From assembly GCF_009184425.1 (NCBI RefSeq), contig NZ_WELG01000002.1:1178001-1242000 (forward strand): DNA of 64,000 nucleotides. Reading direction: 5' to 3'. The position numbers were made by a program, and so were the translations under genes. Below, piece by piece: positions 44,346 through 53,741 of the stretch (within the stretch, counting starts at the first letter, position 1; the number at the start of each line of letters is the position of its first letter). The notes under the pieces are model-generated. The model saw only the letters and a program-made list of their open reading frames with translations, ran no database searches and was not told where the DNA came from. Source of the DNA: Flagellimonas olearia. GTDB lineage: Bacteria > Bacteroidota > Bacteroidia > Flavobacteriales > Flavobacteriaceae.

Positions 44346-45251
44346 TTAGGAAGAGGGTACCGAGTGCTCTTTGGCTTTGGTCCTTTGGGAACTACCTTCC
44401 ATGCCCAATTCAGGGATGACCAACAAGGGGATTTGGGTATGGAAAGCCGTCCTTTTTACAATAGGTTCCCGGGTCATTTTTTCCATATAGCTGTGTTGGT
44501 AGTTGAGCATGGCCAACAAATGGATGTCCAGCTCTTTGGAGAAGATTTCCAAGGTCTGCGAAACCGAGTTGAGTTCGGATACCGTGTGTACATAATGTTC
44601 CACATCTTTTAGGTAACGGCGGAGCATGTTCAAGTTGAATTGCTGTAACTCGGACAAAGCCTTGATGCCGTATTGCACATGCACGATCCGTATAGTGGCT
44701 TGGAACATTTTTGCCATATCTACCAAAGGTGCCAGTTCCGAGGTAGTATAAAACCGATTGAAATCCGTGGCAAATGCAATCTCAGTGGGCGCCACAAACC
44801 CAAAATTTCTGGGAATGGCCAATATGGGACATTTTTTAACGCTCTTGATAATGCGTACCGTATTACTTCCCATAAACACTTCATCTACCCCAGAAGCTCC
44901 CTTAGTGCCTGTAATCACCAAATTGATACTGAACGCATCTACGATCTCTTTTATCTCTTCAGTTAAAAGATTGAAGGAGGAAATGGTCTCGAACTGATGA
45001 TTGGGATTGTTGAATTTCTTTTGGATGCGCTCTACGGTTTTTTTCAGCCCTCTTTCAGAGGAATCCCTCAAGGCATCCTCAATTCGTACCCCATCCACCA
45101 TTTTGGCCATAAAGCGACTGCTGGGAATCACGGGGGTGTAGGTGTTCAAAAAATAAAAAGTGCACGGTCTGTTGCGGAACAGCTGCATGGCATACACTAT
45201 GGCGTTCCATGCGTTTTCTGAAAAATCCGTAGGTATGAGAATCTTTTGCAT
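44346..45251 (-). CDS. Universal stress protein (tandem UspA domains)
   Basis: A 301-residue protein of two UspA-like domains: QKILIPTDFSENAWNAIVYA at the start, the nucleotide-binding type motif TGTKGASGVDEVFMGSNT near residues 138-155, and a second, less conserved domain. It is transcribed from an Fnr-like site at 45305 and has about 18 nt of leader. Cytoplasmic, likely for survival under low oxygen or energy limitation. Confidence 0.88.
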   Translation of the reverse strand: MQKILIPTDFSENAWNAIVYAMQLFRNRPCTFYFLNTYTPVIPSSRFMAKMVDGVRIEDALRDSSERGLKKTVERIQKKFNNPNHQFETISSFNLLTEEIKEIVDAFSINLVITGTKGASGVDEVFMGSNTVRIIKSVKKCPILAIPRNFGFVAPTEIAFATDFNRFYTTSELAPLVDMAKMFQATIRIVHVQYGIKALSELQQFNLNMLRRYLKDVEHYVHTVSELNSVSQTLEIFSKELDIHLLAMLNYQHSYMEKMTREPIVKRTAFHTQIPLLVIPELGMEGSSQRTKAKEHSVPSS

Positions 45252-45273
45252 CTGGGCAGCGATTAATGTGAGG

Positions 45274-45316
45274 TAAAATTATATACGCGGCCTCGGTGAT
45301 ACTATGATAATTGTCA
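45274..45316 (-). promoter_or_regulatory. Fnr-like site and promoter of usp (44346-45251)
   Basis: TGATAATTGTCA at 45305-45316 is centred 29.5 bp from the first base of TAATTTTA (45281 down to 45274, minus strand), one mismatch from TAnnTTTG. Same geometry as the other sites in this locus. Confidence 0.7.
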
Positions 45317-45331
45317 GGTTTTAAGAGGAGC

Positions 45332-46021
45332 TTAAAATCCTTCGACCATATCCTGGAGTTTTTTTTCGTCCTTGATACCGATTTTCTTTCCAGACGTATG
45401 GATGAGTCCTTTTTTCTTGAATTCGGAAATAATACGGATAGCGGATTCGGTGGCCGTTCCCACCACGTTGGAAATATCCTCACGGGAAAGGGTCAGGGCC
45501 AAGAACCCATCTTTGTCCTCACCAAAATTGTTCTTCAAGTAGAGGATGGCTTCTGCAATCCGTTGCTTTACCGTTTTTTGGGAGATGTTCACAATCACAT
45601 CATCAGCCTCTTTAAGATCATGGGCCATGTGTCGGAGCACTTCCAAGGTGAAGTTTGGATTTTTTTGAAGCGTATGGGTAATGGTTTCTTTGGGAATAAA
45701 ACAAACCTCCATGTCACTGACCGCAATGGCCGAAAGGTTGGTGTTTTCCTGGGCAATGACCGATCGTTGTCCAATGACTTCACCTTTTGAGGCCAACTTT
45801 ACAATCTGATCCTTGCCATTGGCACTGAGTTTAGAAAGTTTGGAAACCCCATTGCGAACACAATAGACCCCGTTGAGTTTATCGCCCTCCTCAAAGAGGG
45901 ATTCGCCTTTTTTCAGGATTTTGGTGGTTTTGGAATCGGAAACTTGTTTCAATTCTTCCTTGCTCATCGCGCGCAACGAATTGAATTGTCGTATAATACA
46001 ATTTTCACATCTACTTTCCAT
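45332..46021 (-). CDS. Crp/Fnr-family regulator of the cbb3 locus
   Basis: A 229-residue regulator: N-terminal Cys5-x-x-Cys8, a cyclic-nucleotide-type beta roll (residues about 20-130) with Cys54 and Cys107, a dimer helix and a C-terminal HTH. Four cysteines could hold an Fe-S cluster as in FNR, though the spacing differs from E. coli. The recognition helix TATESAIRII keeps Glu192 and Arg196, which in CRP and FNR contact the G-A of the half-site; that fits the TGA half-sites found here. It is divergent from ccoI with one shared site, so autoregulation is expected. Confidence 0.88.
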   Translation of the reverse strand: MESRCENCIIRQFNSLRAMSKEELKQVSDSKTTKILKKGESLFEEGDKLNGVYCVRNGVSKLSKLSANGKDQIVKLASKGEVIGQRSVIAQENTNLSAIAVSDMEVCFIPKETITHTLQKNPNFTLEVLRHMAHDLKEADDVIVNISQKTVKQRIAEAILYLKNNFGEDKDGFLALTLSREDISNVVGTATESAIRIISEFKKKGLIHTSGKKIGIKDEKKLQDMVEGF

Positions 46022-46052
46022 AACCCAATTACTGTTTATTTACCTGACATCT

Positions 46053-46126
46053 CAAATTTAGGGCTTATAATTATACCAACTACTGATAAATGTCATATTT
46101 TTAAGAGGAAGAGTATTACAAATTTG
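46053..46126. promoter_or_regulatory. Shared Fnr-like site with divergent fnr and ccoI promoters
   Basis: TGATAAATGTCA (46084-46095, centre 46089.5). On the minus strand TAAATTTG starts at 46060 and on the plus strand CAAATTTG starts at 46119; both are exactly 29.5 bp from the centre. One dimer could therefore act on both promoters at about -41. Confidence 0.75.
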
Positions 46127-46147
46127 CACTAGGTAAAGCAAATGTAA

Positions 46148-48520
46148 ATGGCAAACACAACCTGTTATCATTGTGGGGATGAATGCGGAAAAAATGGGGT
46201 GCAGTTTGACGAAAAGGAGTTTTGTTGTAACGGTTGTAAGACCGTCTATGAAATATTTTCGTCCAATGGCCTGTCCACATTCTATGAGATAGAAGCCAAG
46301 GCTGGGACTACACCCAACGAGTTGCGCGGTAAATACAATTTTCTGGATAATCAGGAGATTGTGGACAAGTTGGTGGAATTCAATGAAGAGGGAGTTCAAG
46401 TGGTCAGTTTGATGATTCCTTCCATTCACTGTAGTTCCTGCATATGGGTGCTGGAAAACTTGAACCGGTTGCATCCCGCGATTACAGTATCGCAGGTCGA
46501 CTTTCCCAAGAAAACCATCCGGGTCACCTACAAAACTGGGGATTTCTCATTAAAGGCCTTAGTGATGCTCCTCGGTAGTATTGGGTACGAGCCCAATATA
46601 TCCTTGGAGACTCTGGAGGGTAAAAAGAATACGGTAGACAGGTCGCTCATCTACAAATTGGGGGTTGCCGGATTTGCCTTCGGCAACGTAATGCTACTTT
46701 CCTTTCCCGAATACTTTGAAGTGGAGGAGTTTTGGTTGGATCAATACAAAGGGGTGTTCCGTTGGTTGATGTTCGCCTTCTCCCTGCCCGTGGTATTTTA
46801 TGCGGCGCAGGATTATTTTGTTTCGGCCTATAAAGGTCTTCGCTCCAAACTGCTGAACATTGATGTGCCCATTGCCTTGGGAATCTTGGTGCTTTTTCTT
46901 CGAAGTACCATGGATGTGGCCTTGGATTTGGGTTCTGGCTTCTTTGATAGTCTTACGGGCCTGGTGTTCTTCTTGCTGCTTGGGAAATTCTTTCAGCAAA
47001 AGACCTATGCCTACCTATCTTTTGAACGCGATTACAAATCCTACTTTCCCATTGCCGTGACCCGATTGGGTGTCGATGGAAAGGAAGAGGACATCCAGAT
47101 ATATAAAATAAAGAAGGGCGACCGGATTCTGATCCGCAGTCAGGAAATCATTCCTGTGGATTGTATCTTGATCAAAGGAACCGCCGAAGTGGACTATAGT
47201 TTTGTAACGGGGGAATCCCAAGCGGTTTTCAAGGAATCCGGGGAAAAACTTTTCGCTGGGGGCAAACAGCTATCCGGAGTTTTGGAAGTGGAGGTGCTCA
47301 AGTCCGTATCGCAAAGCTACCTGACCCAGTTGTGGGGAAACTCGGTTTTCTCAAAGGACAAGGCCAGTCAGTTCCAGACCCTCACGGACCGTATTGGCAA
47401 GCGTTTTACCATTGCCGTGCTCACCATCGCATTTTTGGCAACGGCATTTTGGTTGTACCATGATGCCAGCATGGCACTCAATGTGTTTACGGCGGTGTTG
47501 ATCATAGCCTGTCCCTGTGCCATTGCGTTGGCCGCTCCCTTTACGTTGGGGAATATGCTTCGCATTTTTGGAAAACACAGATTCTACTTGAAGAACACCA
47601 ATGTTATTGAGCGATTGGCCCAAATAGACATGGCCATTTTTGACAAGACGGGGACGTTGACCACCACGAAACGCGAAACGATCTTGTATGAAGGGGTGGA
47701 ATTGACAACGGAAGAGACTGCCCTGTTGAAGACCACACTTAGGGCTTCGAACCATCCGTTGAGCCGTTCTTTGTACGATATTCTCAAGTCCAATGCCATA
47801 ATGACCTTGGATGAATTCCAGGAGCATACCGGGAAGGGTATTGAAGGAAGGGCCAATCAGCATTCCATAAAAGTGGGGTCGGCGACCTATGTGGGAAAGG
47901 AAGCCTCTGCAGAATTGGCGAATACGGCGGTCTATGTGAGTTCGGATGAGGATGTGAAAGGTCGATTTGTGTTCAAGAACACCTATCGGGATGGCGTAAA
48001 GGAAATCTTTGCGGAGTTGACCCCTCAATGGGAAGTGGGAATCCTTTCTGGGGACAATGACGGTGAACGGGAACAATTGGAAAAGATACTGCCACCGCAA
48101 GCGCAAATGCTGTTCAATCAGAAGCCTGAGGATAAACTGGAATACATTGGTAAAATGCAGAAATCCCATCAGGTACTCATGGTTGGGGACGGATTGAATG
48201 ATGCTGGGGCATTGGCCCAGAGCAATGTTGGGGTGGCCGTATCGGAGAATGTAAACGTGTTTTCTCCGGCCTGTGATGGCATTATGGATGCCTCAAGCTT
48301 GGCTAAGCTGCCCATTTTTATGCAACTGTCCAAAAAATCCATACAGGTCATCAAATTGAGTTTTATGCTCTCTTTGTGCTACAATATTGTAGGACTGTAC
48401 TTTGCCGTAACGGGGCAATTACAGCCTGTGATAGCTGCCATTTTGATGCCTTTGAGTTCCATCAGTATAGTGGCTTTTACAACTGTTTGCACCAATATTT
48501 TGGGCAAAAGATTAAAATAA
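46148..48520 (+). CDS. ccoI: Copper P-type ATPase for cbb3 oxidase assembly
   Basis: A 790-residue P1B ATPase (CcoI/FixI) that supplies copper for the cbb3 active site. It begins with a cysteine-rich metal domain (CYHCGDEC...EFCCNGCKTVYEIF), then an HMA domain with SIHCSSCIW, the membrane CPC in IIACPCAIALAAPFTLG, DKTGT and GDGLNDAGAL. The order before ccoS-ccoNO is the standard Bacteroidota layout. Controlled by the shared site at 46084. A separate promoter starts after its stop for ccoS. Confidence 0.94.
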   Translation: MANTTCYHCGDECGKNGVQFDEKEFCCNGCKTVYEIFSSNGLSTFYEIEAKAGTTPNELRGKYNFLDNQEIVDKLVEFNEEGVQVVSLMIPSIHCSSCIWVLENLNRLHPAITVSQVDFPKKTIRVTYKTGDFSLKALVMLLGSIGYEPNISLETLEGKKNTVDRSLIYKLGVAGFAFGNVMLLSFPEYFEVEEFWLDQYKGVFRWLMFAFSLPVVFYAAQDYFVSAYKGLRSKLLNIDVPIALGILVLFLRSTMDVALDLGSGFFDSLTGLVFFLLLGKFFQQKTYAYLSFERDYKSYFPIAVTRLGVDGKEEDIQIYKIKKGDRILIRSQEIIPVDCILIKGTAEVDYSFVTGESQAVFKESGEKLFAGGKQLSGVLEVEVLKSVSQSYLTQLWGNSVFSKDKASQFQTLTDRIGKRFTIAVLTIAFLATAFWLYHDASMALNVFTAVLIIACPCAIALAAPFTLGNMLRIFGKHRFYLKNTNVIERLAQIDMAIFDKTGTLTTTKRETILYEGVELTTEETALLKTTLRASNHPLSRSLYDILKSNAIMTLDEFQEHTGKGIEGRANQHSIKVGSATYVGKEASAELANTAVYVSSDEDVKGRFVFKNTYRDGVKEIFAELTPQWEVGILSGDNDGEREQLEKILPPQAQMLFNQKPEDKLEYIGKMQKSHQVLMVGDGLNDAGALAQSNVGVAVSENVNVFSPACDGIMDASSLAKLPIFMQLSKKSIQVIKLSFMLSLCYNIVGLYFAVTGQLQPVIAAILMPLSSISIVAFTTVCTNILGKRLK

Positions 48521-48529
48521 AACGAAAGC

Positions 48530-48572
48530 TGACATATGTCATTTTTTGCGCAGCATCGCCATAGTAGTTTTA
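48530..48572 (+). promoter_or_regulatory. Fnr-like site and promoter of ccoS-ccoNOQPGH
   Basis: TGACATATGTCA (48530-48541) is a perfect 12-bp palindrome. TAGTTTTA (48565-48572) begins exactly 29.5 bp from its centre. Confidence 0.75.
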
Positions 48573-48592
48573 CGCCTAAATTAGGATAAGGT

Positions 48593-48802
48593 ATGAGTGT
48601 TATTTATGTTTTATTGGCCATCAGCATCTCGGTTGCTGTTTGCTTTTTTGCCGCCTTTGTGTTTTCGGTGAAGAAAGGACAGTATGACGATGTGTATACC
48701 CCTTCGGTACGGATGCTTTTTGATGATGAGCTTCGCAAGGACACGGACAATCCCGATCAGAATAAAAAACAAATCAAACAAACAGAAAGTACAAACCAAT
48801 AA
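48593..48802 (+). CDS. ccoS: cbb3 oxidase maturation protein CcoS
   Basis: A 69-residue single-span membrane protein (helix at residues 3-25) with the CcoS-type KKGQYDDVYTPSVRMLFDDE segment. Needed for cofactor insertion in CcoN in other bacteria. The stop lies 2 bp before ccoNO. Confidence 0.92.
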   Translation: MSVIYVLLAISISVAVCFFAAFVFSVKKGQYDDVYTPSVRMLFDDELRKDTDNPDQNKKQIKQTESTNQ

Positions 48803-48804
48803 AT

Positions 48805-50985
48805 ATGGAAATTCAACAGTTTCGCTACGATAACAAAATCGTGCAAAAGTTCTTGTACGCCACCATGCTTTGGGGCGTTGTAGGTATGGCCGTGGGGCTT
48901 TTATTGGCCTTCATGTTTTTATTTCCCAATGTCACGGATGGCATTTCGTGGTTGAGCTTTGGGCGTTTACGTCCGTTGCACACCAATGCGGTCATCTTTG
49001 CCTTTGTGGGAAATGCCATTTTTGCTGGAGTCTATTATTCCACCCAGCGTTTACTAAAGGCCAGGATGTTCAGTGATGCCCTGAGCAACATCAACTTCTG
49101 GGGCTGGCAGCTGATAATTGTGGCGGCGGCCATTACGCTTCCGTTGGGGTACACTACCTCCAAGGAGTATGCTGAGCTCGAATGGCCCATTGACTTGGCC
49201 ATTGCCGTGGTTTGGGTGGTTTTTGGTTGGAACCTGATAGGGACCATCCTAAAACGTAGACAACGACACTTGTATGTGGCCATCTGGTTCTACTTGGCCA
49301 CCTTCGTAACGGTTGCGGTATTACATATTTTCAATAGTTTGGAACTGCCGGTATCGGCATTGAAGAGTTACTCCGTATATGCCGGGGTGCAAGATGCCTT
49401 GGTACAGTGGTGGTACGGACATAACGCGGTGGCCTTTTTCTTGACCACGCCCTTCTTGGGATTGATGTATTACTTTGTGCCCAAAGCGGCCAATAGACCC
49501 ATCTATTCCTATCGGTTGTCCATAGTACACTTCTGGTCGTTGATATTCATTTACATCTGGGCTGGGCCTCACCACTTGCTGTATTCTGCATTGCCCGATT
49601 GGGCCCAGAACCTTGGTGTGGTATTTTCCGTAATGTTGATAGCACCCTCTTGGGGAGGTATGATCAACGGACTGTTGACCCTAAGAGGTGTTTGGGATAA
49701 GGTTCGAAGTGATGCCACTCTAAAATTTATGGTAGTGGCCATTACAGGGTACGGTATGGCAACCTTTGAAGGCCCTATGCTTTCCCTGAAAAATGTAAAC
49801 GCCATTGCCCACTTCAGTGACTGGATCATTGCCCACGTACACGTTGGGGCGTTGGCTTGGAACGGGTTCTTGACCTTTGGAATGATCTATTGGTTGGTTC
49901 CCAGAATGTTCAAGACCACCTTATACTCCAAAGGATTGGCCAACTTCCACTTTTGGATAGGCACCTTGGGTATTGTACTCTATACGCTACCTATGTATGT
50001 GGCCGGATTTACCCAAGCCTTGATGTGGAAAGATTTCAATCCGGATGGAACCTTGGTATATGGTAACTTCTTGGAGACCGTTACCCAGATCATTCCCATG
50101 TATTGGATGAGGGCCATTGGAGGAAGCTTGTACATTCTAGGTATGTTCGTGTTGCTGTACAATGTGGTACAGACCATCAGATCAGGAAGCAAAGTAGAGG
50201 ACGAATTGGCCGAAGCACCCGCTTTGGAGCGTGTGTCCAAAAAACGTGTGGCCGGGGAGACCTTCCACAACTGGTTGGAAAGAAAGCCTGTGCAATTGAC
50301 CATCTTGGCTACCATTGCCATTTTGATTGGGGGTATCGTACAGATTGTCCCAACCATTTTGGTGAAATCGAATATCCCAACCATTACCAGTGTAAAACCA
50401 TACACCCCATTGGAGTTGGAGGGACGCGATCTATATATCCGGGAAGGTTGTGTGGGCTGTCACTCCCAAATGGTAAGGCCGTTCAGGAGTGAGGTGGAAC
50501 GTTATGGTGAATATGCCAAGGCCGGGGAATTTGTATACGACCACCCTTTCCTTTGGGGAAGTAAACGTACAGGGCCCGATTTGTTAAGGGTCGGTGGAAA
50601 GTATTCAGATAACTGGCACTTGAACCATATGTACGATCCGCAGAGTACTTCCGCAGGATCCATTATGCCCGCTTACCAATGGTTGGTAAAGAACGAACAC
50701 GATCGTAGTGGGGTGCAATCCAAAATGGAGACCATGGTCAAATTGGGAGTTCCTTATACAGATGAGGATATTGCCAATGCACCACAATCCATGGCAGAAC
50801 AAGCGGAGCAGATAGAGAAAAATCTGTATGCCGATCCAGAATTTGTGAAGACCTATGAGGCAGATAAGAAATATGCGGAGGAAAACGGTGAGGACTTTGT
50901 GGAAATGCGAGATCGTGAGATTGTGTCACTCATAGCCTACCTACAACGTTTGGGTACGGACATCAAGATCAAAGAAACTGAATAA
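48805..50985 (+). CDS. ccoNO: Fused cbb3-type cytochrome c oxidase subunits I and II
   Basis: A 726-residue fusion of CcoN (about residues 1-470, twelve membrane helices with haem-copper ligand histidines, e.g. RPLHTNAVIFAF, WWYGHNAVAFFLTTPFLG and FSDWIIAHVHVGALAW) and CcoO (after a linker and an anchor helix near residue 500). CcoO carries a c-type haem site CVGCH at residues about 549-553 followed by SQMVRPF. This single-gene form is typical for Bacteroidota. It is the high-affinity terminal oxidase that reduces oxygen at low concentration. Confidence 0.96.
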   Translation: MEIQQFRYDNKIVQKFLYATMLWGVVGMAVGLLLAFMFLFPNVTDGISWLSFGRLRPLHTNAVIFAFVGNAIFAGVYYSTQRLLKARMFSDALSNINFWGWQLIIVAAAITLPLGYTTSKEYAELEWPIDLAIAVVWVVFGWNLIGTILKRRQRHLYVAIWFYLATFVTVAVLHIFNSLELPVSALKSYSVYAGVQDALVQWWYGHNAVAFFLTTPFLGLMYYFVPKAANRPIYSYRLSIVHFWSLIFIYIWAGPHHLLYSALPDWAQNLGVVFSVMLIAPSWGGMINGLLTLRGVWDKVRSDATLKFMVVAITGYGMATFEGPMLSLKNVNAIAHFSDWIIAHVHVGALAWNGFLTFGMIYWLVPRMFKTTLYSKGLANFHFWIGTLGIVLYTLPMYVAGFTQALMWKDFNPDGTLVYGNFLETVTQIIPMYWMRAIGGSLYILGMFVLLYNVVQTIRSGSKVEDELAEAPALERVSKKRVAGETFHNWLERKPVQLTILATIAILIGGIVQIVPTILVKSNIPTITSVKPYTPLELEGRDLYIREGCVGCHSQMVRPFRSEVERYGEYAKAGEFVYDHPFLWGSKRTGPDLLRVGGKYSDNWHLNHMYDPQSTSAGSIMPAYQWLVKNEHDRSGVQSKMETMVKLGVPYTDEDIANAPQSMAEQAEQIEKNLYADPEFVKTYEADKKYAEENGEDFVEMRDREIVSLIAYLQRLGTDIKIKETE

Positions 50986-51021
50986 CTGTTATCAGAAAAT
51001 AAAGAGTAAAAAAGAAATCAT

Positions 51022-51097
51022 GAATCAAGAGTCAAGAAGCAAGACCAAAATTAAAATGACTTTAAAGTTTTACGTCTTGATTCTTGTATCTATAATC
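51022..51097. repeat. Imperfect inverted repeat between ccoNO and ccoQ
   Basis: CAAGAAGCAAGAC (51033-51045) and GTCTTGATTCTTG (51074-51086) pair at 12 of 13 positions; weaker complementarity extends outward to about 24 bp. The element sits inside the operon and could form an mRNA hairpin. Confidence 0.55.
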
Positions 51098-51107
51098 TAA
51101 CATAACC

Positions 51108-51296
51108 ATGTTGAAATTTGTAAAGAACCATATGGAAACTATCGAAGGGGTGGCCAACTACCCCATGATTTCCCTTATGATCTTCTTCGTGTTTTTTGTA
51201 CTTCTCTTTTGGTGGGTGTTTACCGCTTCGAAAGAGCATGTGAAGGAGATGGGAGAATTGCCATTGGACCATAACGATCAACACAACAAACTATAA
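51108..51296 (+). CDS. ccoQ: cbb3 oxidase small subunit CcoQ
   Basis: A 62-residue single-span protein (helix at about residues 21-42, MISLMIFFVFFVLLFWWVF) with the CcoQ-like W-W-V-F end and an acidic/His tail. It lies between ccoNO and ccoP. Confidence 0.85.
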   Translation: MLKFVKNHMETIEGVANYPMISLMIFFVFFVLLFWWVFTASKEHVKEMGELPLDHNDQHNKL

Positions 51297-51300
51297 TATT

Positions 51301-52245
51301 ATGAGCACAAGAACACCCTGGTGGATACGCGTACCCGTACTCTTCTTCCTAATCTTCGGATTGATGGAGTACTTTATAGACTCTGGTGATAAACCGGCCA
51401 TCATTGAATATCCCATTACGCAGTTTTTCCTGCTTTTGGTATTGATGATTCTTATTGCCATAGAGCTAATATTGAGTTCCATTGAGAACATCATGTTCCA
51501 GACCCTTACTGAAGAAGGTAAGGAAAAATACCTCGCCAGCAAGAACAAGAAATTGGAGTGGAAATGGGCCAAAGACCTGTATCAACGTCTAACCAAGACC
51601 AAATCCATGGAGCGCGAAGGGGAAATCATCATGGACCACAACTATGATGGTATCCGGGAGTTGGACAACGTATTGCCGCCTTGGTGGGTATATCTGTTCT
51701 ACGGTACCATTATTTTTGGAGTTATCTATCTGGTGCGGTTCCATGTGGTCGGAGAGTATACCCAGGCAGAGGAGTATGACCAAGAAGTGGCCGCTGCCAA
51801 AATTGAGATAGAAGAGTATAAGAAGAATGCCAAGGATTTGGTGGATGCCAGTACAGTGGAATTGTTGACGGATGCATCCGACCTGAGTGCCGGGGAAAAG
51901 ATTTTTACCACCAATTGTGTGGCCTGTCACATGGCCGATGGTGGCGGAGGAATTGGCCCCAACCTTACCGATGATCATTGGATTTTGGGCGGAGGTATCA
52001 AAAATGTGTTCAACACCATTTCCGAAGGAGGACGTGATGGTAAGGGAATGGTGGCTTGGAAGCAAAGCTTCAAGCCCGCAGAGATAGCCCAGGTGGCCAG
52101 TTATGTGATAAGCTTGGGAGGAACCACTCCCGCCAATCCAAAAGCACCCGAAGGTGATGTTTGGGTAGATCCGGATGCTCCGGAACCTGCACAGACCCAA
52201 CCTGCGGAGCAAGCTTTGGATTCCACCAGTGTGGAAATGGAGTAA
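51301..52245 (+). CDS. ccoP: cbb3 oxidase subunit III (CcoP) with one c-type haem
   Basis: A 314-residue membrane cytochrome. Two N-terminal helices precede the usual CcoP N-terminal block (HNYDGIRELDNVLPPWWVYLFYGTIIFG), then a periplasmic c-haem domain with CVACH near residue 204 and the Met ligand region GKGMVAW. Only one CxxCH is present, whereas the proteobacterial CcoP has two. The extra N-terminal membrane pair appears to be a Bacteroidota feature. Confidence 0.93.
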   Translation: MSTRTPWWIRVPVLFFLIFGLMEYFIDSGDKPAIIEYPITQFFLLLVLMILIAIELILSSIENIMFQTLTEEGKEKYLASKNKKLEWKWAKDLYQRLTKTKSMEREGEIIMDHNYDGIRELDNVLPPWWVYLFYGTIIFGVIYLVRFHVVGEYTQAEEYDQEVAAAKIEIEEYKKNAKDLVDASTVELLTDASDLSAGEKIFTTNCVACHMADGGGGIGPNLTDDHWILGGGIKNVFNTISEGGRDGKGMVAWKQSFKPAEIAQVASYVISLGGTTPANPKAPEGDVWVDPDAPEPAQTQPAEQALDSTSVEME

Positions 52246-52291
52246 GAACTGGGTCTAGAAAACAATAGGTTTTCACCAAATAAAAAATGCG

Positions 52292-53701
52292 ATGGAAGAG
52301 AATTTTAGGGACTCCATAGGAACAATTTCCGAAGAGGGTAAAAGGGCATGGGTTTTCCCAAAAAAACCAAGTGGTCGCTATTACGATTATCGTAAGTATG
52401 TAAGTTATGCGCTATTGGCCTTTTTGGTGGCCGCCCCTTTTATCAAGATCAATGGACACCAATTTTTGATGTTCAATGTGTTGGAACGACGTTTCAATAT
52501 CTTTGGACTTCCATTTTGGCCCCAGGATTTCCATCTTGTGGTGGTCTCCATGATCATAGGAGTGGTCTTCATTGCACTTTTTACGGTAGCCTACGGTCGT
52601 ATCTTTTGCGGATGGATGTGCCCCCAGACCATTTTTTTGGAAATGGTCTTTCGAAGGATCGAATATTGGATCGATGGTGACCGAGGCGCCCAGATGCGAT
52701 TGGACAAGTCACCCTGGAATGCCCATAAAATTAGAAAACGGTTGTTGAAATGGACCATCTTTTTCATCATCTCCTTTTTGATAGCCAATGTCTTTTTGGC
52801 CTATTTGATCGGTAGCGATAGACTGATCCAATATGTCACCGAAGGTCCAATGGCCCATTTAAGCACCATGGTTCCCTTGCTGATTTTCACAGGAGTGTTC
52901 TACTTTATTTTTGCGTGGTTCCGCGAACAGGTGTGTATCATTGCCTGTCCCTATGGAAGGCTTCAAGGGGTTTTGTTGGATGACAAATCCATAGTAGTGG
53001 CCTATGACCATAAACGTGGGGAAGGCGAGAATGGTCGCAAAAAATTCAGAAAAAATGAGGATAGGGATGTGTTGGGCCATGGCGATTGTATTGATTGTTT
53101 TCAATGCGTTAATGTGTGCCCCACGGGAATAGACATCCGTAATGGAACGCAGTTGGAATGTGTCAACTGTACGGCCTGTATTGATGAGTGCGACCATATC
53201 ATGGAAAGCATTGACAAGCCCAAAGGATTGATCCGATATGCCAGTGAGGATGAAATCTTGAACAACAACAAGTTCAAATTCACGGCCAGAATGAAAGGAT
53301 ATACGGCCGTGCTTGCCGTCCTTATTGGAATATTGATCGGGATGCTTTTCCTGCGAAATGAGGTGGAAGCGAACATACTTCGCTTACCGGGACAATTGTA
53401 TGAGCGCAAGGAAAACAACATGATCAGCAATGTCTATACCTACAAGTTGGTGAACAAGACCACCAAGGATATTGAGAATGTATCCTTTAAATTGATGTCG
53501 CACAGAGGGACCATAAAAATGGTTTCACAGGATACCTTCACAGTACCTGCAGAAGAACTTACCGAAGGTACTCTGTTCATAGAGATCAACGCTTCGGAAC
53601 TGACCGGGGACAAAGATAAACTGAAGATCGCGGTCTATAGTGGGGATGAGGTCATTGAGACCACCACCACCCAGTTTTTGGCCCCACGAAGCTATAATTA
53701 G
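52292..53701 (+). CDS. ccoG: cbb3 oxidase assembly ferredoxin-like protein CcoG
   Basis: A 469-residue membrane protein (RdxA/FixG/CcoG family): an N-terminal helix, GRIFCGWMCPQTIF, CIIACPYGRLQ, then two 4Fe-4S motifs (CIDCFQCVNVCPTGIDIR and CVNCTACIDECDHIM), another helix and an Ig-like periplasmic tail. It reduces Cu(II) for transfer to the oxidase in studied systems. Confidence 0.94.
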   Translation: MEENFRDSIGTISEEGKRAWVFPKKPSGRYYDYRKYVSYALLAFLVAAPFIKINGHQFLMFNVLERRFNIFGLPFWPQDFHLVVVSMIIGVVFIALFTVAYGRIFCGWMCPQTIFLEMVFRRIEYWIDGDRGAQMRLDKSPWNAHKIRKRLLKWTIFFIISFLIANVFLAYLIGSDRLIQYVTEGPMAHLSTMVPLLIFTGVFYFIFAWFREQVCIIACPYGRLQGVLLDDKSIVVAYDHKRGEGENGRKKFRKNEDRDVLGHGDCIDCFQCVNVCPTGIDIRNGTQLECVNCTACIDECDHIMESIDKPKGLIRYASEDEILNNNKFKFTARMKGYTAVLAVLIGILIGMLFLRNEVEANILRLPGQLYERKENNMISNVYTYKLVNKTTKDIENVSFKLMSHRGTIKMVSQDTFTVPAEELTEGTLFIEINASELTGDKDKLKIAVYSGDEVIETTTTQFLAPRSYN

Positions 53702-53741
53702 AGGTTTTTTAATAGAATAGTAAGCCTAAAAGGATAAAAAG

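Noticed and set aside
46043-46056. TGACATCTCA as a second Fnr-like site upstream of fnr
   Set aside because: The half-sites are only 4 bp apart instead of 6, and the sequence overlaps the fnr -7 region.
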